Positions 32,308 to 44,117 of a stretch of DNA of 44,215 nt are shown piece after piece. Numbering within the stretch: position 1 is the stretch's first letter; each line of letters starts with the position of its first letter. The translations under genes were made by a program, and so were the position numbers. This stretch comes from Sphingomonas sp. Lineage in GTDB: Bacteria > Pseudomonadota > Alphaproteobacteria > Sphingomonadales > Sphingomonadaceae. Below the pieces are notes generated by a model, which worked only from the letters and a program-made list of their open reading frames with translations, was not told the DNA's origin and ran no database searches. Location: positions 1-44,215 of the forward strand of contig QFPK01000023.1 of NCBI GenBank assembly GCA_003248865.1, in the 5' to 3' direction.

Positions 32308-33504
32308 ATGGCGGACAGAGTCTGGCGCAATGCGCGCCTCGCGACCATGACTGGAAACGGCCTCGGCCTCGTCGAGGACGGCCTGATCGCGAGCCGTGAC
32401 GGCGTAATCCTCTATGCCGGGCCAGCGGCGGAGGCCCCTCCCCTGCCCGGCGCCGACGAGACTGATGTAGAGGGCCGCTGGATCACACCGGGCCTGATCG
32501 ACTGCCACACCCACCTCGTCCATGGCGGCAACCGCGCCAACGAATTCGCACTGCGGCTGGCAGGCGCCAGCTATGAGGAGATCGCGAAGGCGGGCGGCGG
32601 CATCGTCTCCACCATGCGCGCCACCCGCGCCGCCAGCGAAGCGGAACTGGTGGCACAGGCCTTGCCCCGGCTCGATGCGCTGATCGCCGAGGGCGTGACC
32701 AGCGTGGAGATCAAGTCCGGCTACGGCCTGTCTCTGGCGGACGAGCTGAAGATGCTGCGCGCGATCCGGGCGCTGGGCACGGCACGCCCGGTGCGGGTGG
32801 CCGCCACCTTCCTCGGCGCCCATGCCGTGCCGCCGGAGTATCGCGGCGACGCCGACGGCTATGTCGACCTCGTCTGCGAGCAGATGATCCCCGCCGTCGC
32901 CGAGGCCGGACTCGCCGATGCCGTGGACGCCTTCTGCGAAGGAATCGCCTTCTCGCCCGAACAGACCGAACGCGTGTTCCGCGCGGCGGAGGCCCATGGC
33001 CTGCCTGTGAAGCTGCACGCCGAGCAATTGTCGGCGCTGGGCGGGTCCAGCCTCGCCGCGCGCCATCACGCCCTATCGGCCGATCATCTGGAGCATGCGA
33101 CCGACGCCGATATCGCCGCTATGGCGCAGGCGGGCACGGTCGCGGTGCTGCTGCCCGGTGCTTTCTATTTCATGCGAGAGACCAGGCTGCCGCCCATCGC
33201 CGCCTTCCGCGCGGCGGGCGTGCCAATCGCGCTCGCCACCGATTGCAACCCCGGCACCTCGCCCCTCACCTCCCCGCTGCTGGTGCTGAACATGGCCGCC
33301 ACGCTGTTCCGGCTGACGGTGGAGGAAGCGCTGCGCGGCCTCACGGTGAACGCCGCCCGCGCGCTGGGGCTATCCGGCCAGATCGGCACGCTGGAGCCGG
33401 GCAAGCAGTGCGATCTCGCGATCTGGACCGTCAATGAACCGGCGGAGCTGGTCTATCGCATGGGGCTCAATCCGCTCCATGCCCGTGTGTGGAGTGGTGC
33501 ATGA
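32308..33504 (+). CDS. hutI: Imidazolonepropionase
   Basis: HutI hydrolyses 4-imidazolone-5-propionate to N-formimidoylglutamate. It is a metal-dependent amidohydrolase. The ATG at 32308 (GGGAA at a spacing of 7) gives 398 residues; it lies just downstream of the HutC operator. Motifs include GLIDCHTHLVHGGNRANEF (metal-binding HxH), GVTSVEIKSGYGL, the metal-binding region VKLHAEQLSALGG, SADHLEHA, and LATDCNPGTSPL with the catalytic Asp. Its stop overlaps the hutH start (ATGA). Confidence 0.96.
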   Translation: MADRVWRNARLATMTGNGLGLVEDGLIASRDGVILYAGPAAEAPPLPGADETDVEGRWITPGLIDCHTHLVHGGNRANEFALRLAGASYEEIAKAGGGIVSTMRATRAASEAELVAQALPRLDALIAEGVTSVEIKSGYGLSLADELKMLRAIRALGTARPVRVAATFLGAHAVPPEYRGDADGYVDLVCEQMIPAVAEAGLADAVDAFCEGIAFSPEQTERVFRAAEAHGLPVKLHAEQLSALGGSSLAARHHALSADHLEHATDADIAAMAQAGTVAVLLPGAFYFMRETRLPPIAAFRAAGVPIALATDCNPGTSPLTSPLLVLNMAATLFRLTVEEALRGLTVNAARALGLSGQIGTLEPGKQCDLAIWTVNEPAELVYRMGLNPLHARVWSGA

Positions 33505-35027
33505 GTGAAATCCGGCTGATCCCCGGCGAAATCCCCCTGTCCGGCTGGCGTGCGCTGTGGCGCGGCGCCACGCCCCGGCTCGATCCCGTCAGCGGCGCGA
33601 AGGTGGCGGAAAGTGCCGAAGCCGTGGCCCGCATTCTAGCGAAGGGCGAGCCGGTCTACGGCATCAACACCGGCTTCGGAAAGCTCGCCAGCGTCCGCAT
33701 CGGGGATGCCGATCTCGCCACGCTCCAGCGCAATATCGTGCTCAGCCACGCCGCCGGCACCGGTGCGCCCTCGCCTGCCCCCGTCGTGCGGCTGATGATG
33801 GCGCTGAAACTCGCCAGCCTCGCGCAGGGCGCCTCCGGCGTTCGCCCGGAAACGGTGGCGCTGCTGGAGGCACTGCTGGCGCGCGGGCTCACGCCCGTCA
33901 TTCCGTCGCAGGGCTCGGTGGGGGCCAGCGGCGATCTCGCCCCACTGTCGCACATGGCCGCCGCCATGATTGGCGTTGGCGAGATCGAGCTAAACGGCGA
34001 ACGCCTGCCCGCCGCCGATGCGCTGGCACGCGCAGGCCTCGCGCCGCTCGCGCTGGGTCCGAAAGAGGGCCTCGCGCTGCTCAACGGCACCCAATTCTCC
34101 ACCGCCAATGCGCTGGCAGGCCTGTTCGAGGCGGAACGGCTGTTCCAGTCTGCCCTCGTCACCGGCGCGCTCTCCACCGAGGCCGCCAAGGGCTCCGACA
34201 CACCGTTCGATCCACGCATCCATGCGCTGCGCCGCCATCGCGGCCAGATCGAGGTGGCGGATGCCCTGCGCGCGCTGATGGCGGGCTCCGCGATCCGCGC
34301 CAGCCATCTGGAGGGCGACACCCGCGTGCAGGACCCATATTGCCTGCGCTGCCAGCCGCAGGTGATGGGCGCCGCGCTGGACGTGCTGCGGCAGGCCGCC
34401 GCCACGCTGGAAACGGAGGCCAATGGCGTCTCCGACAACCCGCTGATCTTCCCGGAGACGGACGAGGCGCTGTCGGGCGGCAATTTCCACGCCGAGCCCG
34501 TGGCGTTCGCCGCCGACATGATCGCGCTCGCCATCTGCGAGATCGGCTCCATCGCGGAACGGCGTATAGCCATGTTGGTCGACCCCGCGCTGTCGGGCCT
34601 GCCCGCCTTCCTCACGCCGAAGCCGGGGCTGAATTCCGGTTTCATGATCCCGCAGGTTACGGCCGCCGCGCTCGTCAGTGAGAACAAGCAGCGCGCCTAT
34701 CCGGCCAGCGTCGATTCCATCCCGACTTCGGCCAATCAGGAAGATCATGTCTCCATGGCGGCCCATGGCGCGCGCCGCCTGCTGGAGATGACAGCCAACG
34801 CCAACGCCGTGCTGGGCATCGAATGGCTGGCAGCTGCGCAAGGGGTGGATTTCCACGCCCCGCTCACCTCCAGCACGGCCTTGGAAGCCGCCCGCGCCAC
34901 CCTGCGCGCGCTGGTGCCCACGCTGGCGGACGACCGCCACTTCCACCCGGACATGGAGGCCGCCAACGCCCTCATCGCCTCGGGTGCCCTCACGTCCCTT
35001 CATCCACTTCCGGGGGTGTCATCATGA
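33501..35027 (+). CDS. hutH: Histidine ammonia-lyase
   Basis: HutH removes ammonia from L-histidine to give urocanate. The 508-residue protein contains the Ala-Ser-Gly triad (GSVGASGDLAPLSH, residues 142-144) that cyclises to the MIO cofactor, and the catalytic Tyr53 in YGINTGFGKLA. The C-terminal region has SVDSIPTSANQEDHVSM and is complete. ATG 33501 overlaps the hutI stop, and the stop overlaps the hutG start (ATGA at 35024-35027). The identity is certain. Confidence 0.98.
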   Translation: MSEIRLIPGEIPLSGWRALWRGATPRLDPVSGAKVAESAEAVARILAKGEPVYGINTGFGKLASVRIGDADLATLQRNIVLSHAAGTGAPSPAPVVRLMMALKLASLAQGASGVRPETVALLEALLARGLTPVIPSQGSVGASGDLAPLSHMAAAMIGVGEIELNGERLPAADALARAGLAPLALGPKEGLALLNGTQFSTANALAGLFEAERLFQSALVTGALSTEAAKGSDTPFDPRIHALRRHRGQIEVADALRALMAGSAIRASHLEGDTRVQDPYCLRCQPQVMGAALDVLRQAAATLETEANGVSDNPLIFPETDEALSGGNFHAEPVAFAADMIALAICEIGSIAERRIAMLVDPALSGLPAFLTPKPGLNSGFMIPQVTAAALVSENKQRAYPASVDSIPTSANQEDHVSMAAHGARRLLEMTANANAVLGIEWLAAAQGVDFHAPLTSSTALEAARATLRALVPTLADDRHFHPDMEAANALIASGALTSLHPLPGVSS

Positions 35028-35847
35028 CTGAAACGACAGACTGGCTGCAGATCACCCGGGGCGACGCCCCGCTTGTCGTCGCCTTTCCGCATGTCGGGCG
35101 CGACCTTCCGCCGGTTTCGCCGCCGTTCCGGTCCCAATGGCTGGCACGGCGCGACACCGACTGGTGGGTGGACAAGCTCTACGCCTTCGCGGTCGGCCTC
35201 GGCGCGACGCTGATCCACACCCGCATTTCCCGCAGCGTGATCGACCTCAACCGCGATCCTGGCGGCCAGTCGCTCTATCCGGGACAGGCGACGACCGAAC
35301 TCTGCCCCACCACCACCTTCGACGGCGACGCGCTCTACGAAGAGGCCGGGCCCGACGAAGCCGAGATCAGCCGCCGCCGCGCGCTCTACTTCACCCCCTA
35401 TCATCAGGCGCTGGAGGCCGAACTGAAGCGCCTGCGCGCCCTCCACCCCCGTGTCGTGCTGTATGATGCCCACTCCGTCCGCAGCCTGGTGCCGCGCCTG
35501 TTCACGGGCGAACTGCCGCACCTCAACATCGGCACCAACGGCGGCACCACCTGCGCGCCAGACCTGCTGGCCGCAGTGGAACAGGTGGCCGCCGACAGCG
35601 TCTGGACGCATGTGACGGACGGCCGCTTCCGGGGCGGCTGGACAACGCGCCACTATGGCCGCCCGGAAAGCGGCATCCACGCCATCCAGATGGAACTGGC
35701 GATGCGCACCTATCTGGACGAACCGCAGGCGGTGGGAGAGGCGGACTGGCCCGTCCCCTATGATCCGGCCCGGGCCGCCGAGCTGATCGAAACGCTGCGC
35801 GACACCCTTGATGCCTGCCTCAGCTTCGCCCGCGCCGGAGCCGCCCG

Positions 35848-35851
<4 letters not shown>
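35024..35851 (+). CDS. hutG: N-formylglutamate deformylase
   Basis: HutG hydrolyses N-formylglutamate to glutamate and formate, the last step of this pathway version. The 275-residue protein matches the N-formylglutamate amidohydrolase family: VAFPHVGRDLP, the RDTDWWVDKLY segment, RSVIDLNRDPGGQSLYPG and VLYDAHSV with the metal-binding residues, and the C-terminal YGRPESGIHAIQMELA. It is not the arginase-like HutG of enterics. The start at 35024 overlaps the hutH stop; the frame extends far upstream inside hutH and is not coding there. Confidence 0.96.
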
Positions 35852-37512
<1,661 letters not shown>

Positions 37513-37758
37513 GCCGCTAACACACCGAACGCACCGCATGGTGTTTTCATGGAAAATTATCCAATAAAGTTAACAAATCGTCTGGAAAAAGTGCCCTGCA
37601 GTTCAAACATGTCTGCAGGCCATCCGCCCCCCTAACCGACGGATTTTTAACGTTTTTTTTGGCAATTCGGCTATCTATTACGGCCTTATGGTCCCCAACC
37701 GGAAAAGGCCCGGTTTCCGGCACATCTGGACGGTAATTTCGCCCGGCGGAAGCTGCCG
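37513..37758. other. Gap between hutU and the integrase remnant
   Basis: These 246 bases contain a weak hairpin, ACACC (37522-37526) with GGTGT (37540-37544) followed by TTTT, which may end the hut transcript. A T8 run lies at 37643-37650. The integrase frame is open from 37651 but has no ATG, so the N-terminal part of that gene seems eroded. Confidence 0.4.
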
Positions 37759-38223
37759 GTGCGAACCTCCGAATATTGTATCTGGGACATCGACTTGCCA
37801 GGCTTCGGCCTGCGTGGCCGGCCCACCGGACGCTACTTCTGGTTCGTCCGAGTCAGATATCGAAACAAGCACCGGCGGGTTTCACTTGGACGGACGGATG
37901 AGGTCGACGCGGAACTAGCGCGTACGCAGCACGGCGATTGTTGGGAGACCGCTGCGCTTGACGGTATGCCCAAGCGCACCGTGATCAAAGTGACACCAAC
38001 ATTGAACGATTATGTCGAGACCAATTGGTCCGACACCGCGCGTTGCTGGAAACCATCCACGGCCAAATTCAGCCTGCATCATTGGCGCTACAATCTCGCA
38101 CCGGTGTTCGGCAGCAGCCGTGTCGCCGATATCACCAAAGAGGACGTTACCCGTTGGCGTCTCGCGTGGTGGCGCGCGTTTAGATTTCCTGGTGCTGGTG
38201 TACGTCACCAGCGCGACAATTGA
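37759..38223 (+). pseudogene. Truncated tyrosine-type integrase remnant
   Basis: The 154-codon frame retains the N-terminal arm-binding part (EYCIWDIDLPGFGLRGRPTG, then YFWFVRVRYRNKHRRVSLGR) and a piece of the core-binding domain (LNDYVETNWSDTARCWKPST, ADITKEDVTRWR). The catalytic domain with its Arg, His and Tyr is missing; the frame ends soon after the core-binding domain in unrelated sequence. An upstream extension of the same frame back to 37651 has no start codon other than the GTG at 37759. It is therefore a relic of a phage, island or integrative element. No att repeat or intact partner gene is seen nearby. Confidence 0.75.
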
Positions 38224-38589
38224 GTTCCTTCACCTGGAACGATCTGATTGACTCGCTTTTGGCGGAAGTGCAGCGCATAGCACAACTCACTACTTAAGCG
38301 TCAGCTTCGTCGAGCGGTCCGGACCGGCGGGTTTTGACCATGATTTAAAAAAGCGGACATTAGAACGAGAATGCGTCCGAATGTCTGCGCTGCATGGCAT
38401 TATATTTCGAAAATGAATCATGTTTTTGTATTATCAAAATCATGATTTCGATTTATGCAAACTGTCCAGGTAAATTGTGAAAATTCTTTTTAGAAATATT
38501 TAATATACTAATGATTTACTCGCACTCCCAGAATCATGCTATCTTCCCAACTTTTTAGAGGAGGTCATTCCGTCGTTGCCTCATATTTA
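38224..38589. other. AT-rich intergenic region with inverted repeat
   Basis: These 366 bases separate the integrase remnant from the autotransporter. From about 38330 they are much more AT-rich than the surroundings. An imperfect inverted repeat, 12 of 13 positions pairing, lies at 38416-38447 (AATCATG at the left, CATGATT at the right, loop TATTAT). No coding region is supported. The repeat is on the 3' side of the minus-strand autotransporter and might act in its termination. Confidence 0.5.
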
Positions 38590-41500
38590 TCAGAATGCCA
38601 GTCGCAGGCCGGCCAACATGCCGAGGCGCCGGTCGGCATTGCCAACTTCTGCGTTCGCCGCAGCGAACATCATCAGATTCGAATTCAGGGCAATGTCGGC
38701 TCCCGCCGTGGCTGTGCCGAGCAGCGGCGGGCGGCGCGCGCCGGCAGCGACCATACCGAAACCGCCGCCATCCATGGCAGCAGTCGCAAATGGATTTCTT
38801 CCATCGACCTGATAGCGCACTCCTACCGAAACATGAGGCCGAATGATCGAGCCTTCCTGCATGCCGCCCCTGAAGGCGAGTGCACCGTCGACGAATATCG
38901 CGTGATCGCGTTCGCGCGCCACTTCCAGCGCATAGACACTGCCGCCGGTTTCCGACACGAAGTCGCGCGACATATCAATGATAGTGATGCCCAGGCCCGG
39001 CCGTGCCGTCCAGCCGCTGCCGACAGGCATTGCGTAATCGAGGCTGAGATCACCGGTCCAGCCCGAAAGGCCAAAGTCTGCGCGGGCGGCCCCGGCGGGA
39101 AGATCGCGGCGGGTATCGGCGTTGCCGCCATCATAGGCGACCGTCGCCTTGACGGAGAGGGGGCCGTTTGTCCAGCGGCCGTGAACCCCTGCCAGGATGG
39201 AGTCGACTTCGCTCCTTGAGCCCAGCGACGAGAGTGTTTGCCGACTGTTGGCGTAGCCCACAAAGCCTCCGATCGACCAGTCGCCACTCCCCCAACCTAT
39301 GCCGGCCAGCAATCCATAGCCTTCCATCCGCGTACGTGCCGTGCCCTGCGCACTGCTGTTCAACGTCCGTGTATTGCCGAGCATGGCTGCAAAGGTGAAT
39401 GCGCCGGGGCTGTCGCGTTCCGTCGCGAAGGCCGCGCTGCGACCGACATCTGCCAGATCGAGACCATGTTCCACGATGATCTGTCCGACCGACGCATAGG
39501 CCTCTGGCATCAACTGCGCGAAAGCGGCCTCGTCCAGCTCAGGGGCCGCCGACAGGAACGCATCAGAGGCCGCGCCGCTGACTAGCAGGCTGTTTACATA
39601 GGCGATCGAGCGCTGCACCTGCGGCGAGAAAGACGGATCGTTGATGAACTGCCCGAGCAACGAGATTGAATCATCCTGCTGAACGATAACACCGAACAGC
39701 GAGCTAGACAGGATGATATTCGTGAAGCGTCCCGAAATGCTGTCGGCGATGATCAGATCACGCGACTGACCGGGATCCACGATCTCGATGGCATCGACGC
39801 GGAGCGTGGCACCCTCAGAGATCGTCAGATTGCCGTTGACGATCAGTTTGTCCGACACGGTGGGCGTAATCTCGAAAATGGATGTCGAACTGCTTTCCAG
39901 CGAGACGTTTCCGTTCACCGTCATCGTTCCCGGCGATGCGCCGGGGCTTAGCGTGCCGCCCACCATCAGGTTGCCATTCACCGTGCCAGCCGAGCCGAAA
40001 ATGGCATCCCGCGCGATACTGATCGTGGGTGCGGTGATCGCTGAACCCTCCAGTCCGATCAACCACCCCCCGGTGAGCGTGATTTCATCGAACGACATGC
40101 TGTCCGAAAAGCTGGCGGCGCCCGCACTCATGCGCAGCGTCTCCACATCGGAAATCGCACCAAAGCGCGCCTCTCCGCCGGCGATTTCCACGATATCCCT
40201 GCCCTCGCCACCGGCAATCGAGCCGGCGAAGCTGCCGCCGACGAGGCGGAGGGTGTCATCGCCGGCCCCGAGATCGATGGATCCCATCGTCCCGCTGTTG
40301 ACGACAAGATCATTGCCTTTGCTGAGCACAACCGCGCCAAGGATGGTGCCCGAATTGTGCACGGTGACTGTACTGGCAAACGTGGCCTCGATCGCAAGCG
40401 CTCCGGCACCGCTCGCCTCGATGCGGCCGGCATTTTCCAGTGCCAGGGAAATGCCCCATGCCTGCAGGGCCACGGCGGAAGTTCCGGATGAGCTGATCGT
40501 GCCGGTTTCGGCGTTGAAGATGGCGCTATGGGGTATCCCGGCTTGGAAGTAGCTGTTGTAAACGCGTACCGCGGCGGGGGCCACCACTCCGTCAGCGGGT
40601 GCAGTGCTGATGATGCCGCTGTTGAGGAGTTGCGTGACTGCTCCGCTCGCGCCGCCAGTGATCGTGCCCGTGTTGTTCAGGGTGCCCAGCGTGGCGCCGA
40701 GGATCGAGGCCTGAGCCGGATTGCTCGATCGGCCCATGAACACCTGGCCCGCCACAGAGAGCGTGTTGACAACGGTGCCGTCGCCGGCGGCATAAAGGTT
40801 TGTGTAGGCACCATCGACGGCCGTGATCGTCGCAACGGTGTTTGCGCCCAGCGCGGCGACCATTGCATCCTCGAAACCGATGCCGGGTGCCGGCCCCACG
40901 GCAACCGTGCCGCTGCTGGTCAACGCAATTCCGTAGATGTCACGCCCCGCACCAGCGTCGATCACGCCGCTGACTCCGGCTTCGTCGCCCGTCTGCAGGA
41001 AAAGATCGTCGCCCCCACGGAAGGTCAGGTTGCCAGTCAGCGTACCGCCGGCAGAATAATAGGTGTTGTTTCCGTAGCCGCTGTCCACGTCGCCGATGAT
41101 CGTTCCGGCATTGACGATGGCTTCAACGATCCGGATCGCCGTGCCATTGCCGCCGGTGACCGTTCCGCCGGCCAGATTGTCGAGACGGAATACATTGGTG
41201 ATCGCTGCGGTTTCCGTGCTGCGGATCGTGCCCGAATTCGTGATGACACCCGATGAGTTGAGGATCGCTGCTCCGGCTGTCTCGATGGTGCCGCTGTTCA
41301 GGACAGTGGCAGCACCCGTGATTCCGTGGGAGGTTCGCGAACCTGTCTGCACAATGGTGCCGTTGTTCACGACTGTCTCGACATTGTAGGTGCCGTAGCT
41401 GCTTTCCAGTTCGATCTGGCCGTTGTTTATCAAAGTGCCGTCGAACGCGACGGCAGCATTGAAGGCCATTCCAGTATCGGTGAAGGATGCCTTGATGGTC

Positions 41501-43959
41501 CCTTCGTTCTGGAAAACAGTGTTCGCGCGCAGGTGGACGACACCGAAGCTCCCATTGAAATAGTCGGTCGTTGTACCCGAGAGCGTGCCGCGACTGATGA
41601 CATGCAACTGCTGATCGGCATCCTGTATCGTGTCCGGGGGGAGAGCGGCGGCGACAATCTGCATCGCCGTTTGATCGGCGAGGGAGATGTTGATCGACAC
41701 ATCGACCATGCCATCGCCGGCCAGCACCAACGGTTGTACCTGTGGCGCGACAGCGCTGAGCGTGAGCTGTGCGCCCGCTTGCAATTCATAGCCGGTGGTG
41801 GCGAACGGACCGACTGCGCCGACCACGGCGCTCGTCTCTCCCGAAACCCTGTACCGCAACAGTCCGCCTGTGGTCGTGACCGTGCCGTTGATGCCGGCGA
41901 ATGGGCCCTCCCCGTCGTTGACGATGTCCGTCACCAGCACATCGCCTTCGCCAAGCGTCAGATTGCCGTTGAGCACGCCGCCGGCCAGCGCGACATAGCT
42001 GTTGTTGTTATTGCCCCCGTAAATATCGTCGGGAGCGACGAAGGTGACATCGCCGTTGATCGTGCCGGCGTTGTAGACGGTGGCATTGTAGGTTCGGGTC
42101 GATCCATAGGGGTCGTGGCCTGTGACGGCCCAGCTGCCGCCTTCGATCACCCCCCCGGCAAGGTTGTTGAGCACCCCGTAGTCGCCCAGCCCCACGGCGG
42201 TGCCGGCACCCGTTGCGCTGATCGTGCCACTGTTGGTCAGCACATAGCCGATAATGGCACCGTAGCTTGCCCCCTCGATTCGACCGCTATTTATGGCGGA
42301 CATGTTGTCGGTGTTGCCGCTGAGATCGATGCCGATACCCCCGGTCGAGCGGATCGTGCCGCTGTTGTTGAATGTCCCGTTGAACAACGAAACAGCGGTG
42401 TCCGTCGCGAGGATCGTCCCGGAGTTGATCATGTCTCCGCTGCTGGAGACGCCCAAGCCGCTGGACGTTATCGTGCCGCTGTTGTTCAGCGCAGCAGAAT
42501 AGCCGAGATCCACTGCATAATAATAGGATGTCGGGGTCGCGTCGATCGAGCCCCTGTTGATCAGGCTCGACTCGCCCCACACATTATACGGGCCCACGAA
42601 GGCTTGTCCGGCAGTCTTGATCGCCGTTTCGTTGATGATGGCGCCATATCCGTTCAGATATCCGTCCAGTTCGATTGGACCGGGCACGACGAAACCCTGC
42701 GCGAGCGTCATCGTCGCGCCTTCGCCGGGGGCCAGCCTCAGACGCTGGAAGCTGTTCGGAAGCGTGATCGCCGTGGACACGGTCAGGTCCATCTCGGCCG
42801 CAAGGACAAGTATGTTGGTACCTGCCCCGGCATCGAGCGTGCCGGTAATGCCTGTTACCAGAGTCTGCGTGCCGTCGTAGCGGCCGTAGACCAGATCGTT
42901 GCCGCTGCCGAGCGAGACGTTGCCGTTGATGACACCCTTGGTGGAATCGATGATGCTGAAGAAGTAGGTGCCGAAAGCCGGCTCGGTCACGATATCGCCT
43001 GTAATGGTGCCCGCGTTCACCAGGTTGATCGAGGTCGCGACGATTGCCGAGCTACCTGCAGTCGAGATGGTGCCACCGGCAAGATTGGTTGCTGTCAGCC
43101 TCTGCCCATTGCTCCTGCCCTCTATCGCGGCGCCGGTTCCGCTGTTGGCGATGATGCCACTGTTGGTTAGCGGATTGACCGAAGCGTAAAGGTTGGCGAT
43201 CGTCGCGGTATCGGAGGCGGAGCGAATTGTGCCGCTGTTGGTCCATCCGGCCGGGTAGGGCCACGAATTGTAGACGATGGTCTCGTCGATCGCGCTGGAC
43301 GCCCCGCCGTCGATCAGGCCGGCGTTGTTCAACCTTTCGATGTTGCCGACGATGGCACCGATGGTGCCGCCCGCCGCGTTGTCGATAGCAACAAATCCAC
43401 CCCGCCAGGGGTCCGTTGCCAGCAGGGCGACGCCGCCCGTTCCCTTGATCGTGCCGGCGTTCGAGATGCTGACGAGGGCCTGACCATAAAAGTTGCCGGG
43501 TGAAGGCTCGGTGTTGATACCGGTGGCACCGGTGACTGTCGCGCCCGCCGCCACCGAAACGGTCGCGTAGTTGCCATAATAGTCGTAGCTGTTCGGAGGG
43601 ATCGATCCGGACAGAACCGAGATTCCGCTGTGCGCACCACCGTCCACCACACCGCCGACCAGGATTGTCGCTGAATGCTGAATGAAGGCATCGGTCGGTC
43701 GGGGAATGTCGACGGTAATTGCCGGACCGCCCGAGCCGGCAACACGGGCCGCTTGAGCGATCTGTACCGTGCTGTCATCCGTGGTGACGCGCAGACCGTC
43801 TGAATCTGTGCCGGTACAAAGCTTCACACCGCCGGGCACGGTGGGATCGGGGCTACACTGCGCCAATGCCGGCGCTGAGGAAGCAGCTGCAAGAGCGGCC
43901 ATGCTCGAACCAAACACGAAGAACCGGCGGCGCATTAGCACTGTCTTTCGGCCAAACAT
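38590..43959 (-). CDS. Large autotransporter (type Va) with NSGTI-type repeats
   Basis: The 1789-residue protein has a signal peptide (MRRRFFVFGSSMAALAAASS, cleavage near APALAQ), a very long passenger, and a C-terminal 12-strand autotransporter barrel (from about residue 1530; ends LAGLRLAF with the terminal Phe used by BAM). The passenger is built of short repeats of the form NSGTI, NAGTI, NNGTI that predict a beta-helix, with several NLAGG variants. This matches sphingomonad autotransporter adhesins. The usual catalytic residues of serine-protease autotransporters are not seen. The ATG could be 43959 or the internal MRRRFF at 43935. The gene lies next to mobile-element remnants. Adhesion is a family-level inference. 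Confidence 0.85.
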   Translation of the reverse strand: MFGRKTVLMRRRFFVFGSSMAALAAASSAPALAQCSPDPTVPGGVKLCTGTDSDGLRVTTDDSTVQIAQAARVAGSGGPAITVDIPRPTDAFIQHSATILVGGVVDGGAHSGISVLSGSIPPNSYDYYGNYATVSVAAGATVTGATGINTEPSPGNFYGQALVSISNAGTIKGTGGVALLATDPWRGGFVAIDNAAGGTIGAIVGNIERLNNAGLIDGGASSAIDETIVYNSWPYPAGWTNSGTIRSASDTATIANLYASVNPLTNSGIIANSGTGAAIEGRSNGQRLTATNLAGGTISTAGSSAIVATSINLVNAGTITGDIVTEPAFGTYFFSIIDSTKGVINGNVSLGSGNDLVYGRYDGTQTLVTGITGTLDAGAGTNILVLAAEMDLTVSTAITLPNSFQRLRLAPGEGATMTLAQGFVVPGPIELDGYLNGYGAIINETAIKTAGQAFVGPYNVWGESSLINRGSIDATPTSYYYAVDLGYSAALNNSGTITSSGLGVSSSGDMINSGTILATDTAVSLFNGTFNNSGTIRSTGGIGIDLSGNTDNMSAINSGRIEGASYGAIIGYVLTNSGTISATGAGTAVGLGDYGVLNNLAGGVIEGGSWAVTGHDPYGSTRTYNATVYNAGTINGDVTFVAPDDIYGGNNNNSYVALAGGVLNGNLTLGEGDVLVTDIVNDGEGPFAGINGTVTTTGGLLRYRVSGETSAVVGAVGPFATTGYELQAGAQLTLSAVAPQVQPLVLAGDGMVDVSINISLADQTAMQIVAAALPPDTIQDADQQLHVISRGTLSGTTTDYFNGSFGVVHLRANTVFQNEGTIKASFTDTGMAFNAAVAFDGTLINNGQIELESSYGTYNVETVVNNGTIVQTGSRTSHGITGAATVLNSGTIETAGAAILNSSGVITNSGTIRSTETAAITNVFRLDNLAGGTVTGGNGTAIRIVEAIVNAGTIIGDVDSGYGNNTYYSAGGTLTGNLTFRGGDDLFLQTGDEAGVSGVIDAGAGRDIYGIALTSSGTVAVGPAPGIGFEDAMVAALGANTVATITAVDGAYTNLYAAGDGTVVNTLSVAGQVFMGRSSNPAQASILGATLGTLNNTGTITGGASGAVTQLLNSGIISTAPADGVVAPAAVRVYNSYFQAGIPHSAIFNAETGTISSSGTSAVALQAWGISLALENAGRIEASGAGALAIEATFASTVTVHNSGTILGAVVLSKGNDLVVNSGTMGSIDLGAGDDTLRLVGGSFAGSIAGGEGRDIVEIAGGEARFGAISDVETLRMSAGAASFSDSMSFDEITLTGGWLIGLEGSAITAPTISIARDAIFGSAGTVNGNLMVGGTLSPGASPGTMTVNGNVSLESSSTSIFEITPTVSDKLIVNGNLTISEGATLRVDAIEIVDPGQSRDLIIADSISGRFTNIILSSSLFGVIVQQDDSISLLGQFINDPSFSPQVQRSIAYVNSLLVSGAASDAFLSAAPELDEAAFAQLMPEAYASVGQIIVEHGLDLADVGRSAAFATERDSPGAFTFAAMLGNTRTLNSSAQGTARTRMEGYGLLAGIGWGSGDWSIGGFVGYANSRQTLSSLGSRSEVDSILAGVHGRWTNGPLSVKATVAYDGGNADTRRDLPAGAARADFGLSGWTGDLSLDYAMPVGSGWTARPGLGITIIDMSRDFVSETGGSVYALEVARERDHAIFVDGALAFRGGMQEGSIIRPHVSVGVRYQVDGRNPFATAAMDGGGFGMVAAGARRPPLLGTATAGADIALNSNLMMFAAANAEVGNADRRLGMLAGLRLAF

Positions 43960-44117
43960 GAACGCAACTTTCCATTTTTGCAGCCATGTTGCCGCAAGTC
44001 TTCCGGTTCTGCCGAGTGACGGAGATGCTGTCTAGATTGTTGCACGATGCCCGAAATCAACCGCCGGTCGTCCACTCGCCGCTCACCGGGCTGATTCATG
44101 GGCACATGCAGCTCAAT

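Noticed and set aside
41326..43170. Long plus-strand open frame of 614 codons
   Set aside because: It mirrors the repeat-rich autotransporter on the opposite strand and has no recognisable domain.
40100..43300. Short repeated DNA units resembling a CRISPR-like array
   Set aside because: The repeats are degenerate and irregularly spaced, and they encode the NSGTI motifs of the autotransporter passenger.
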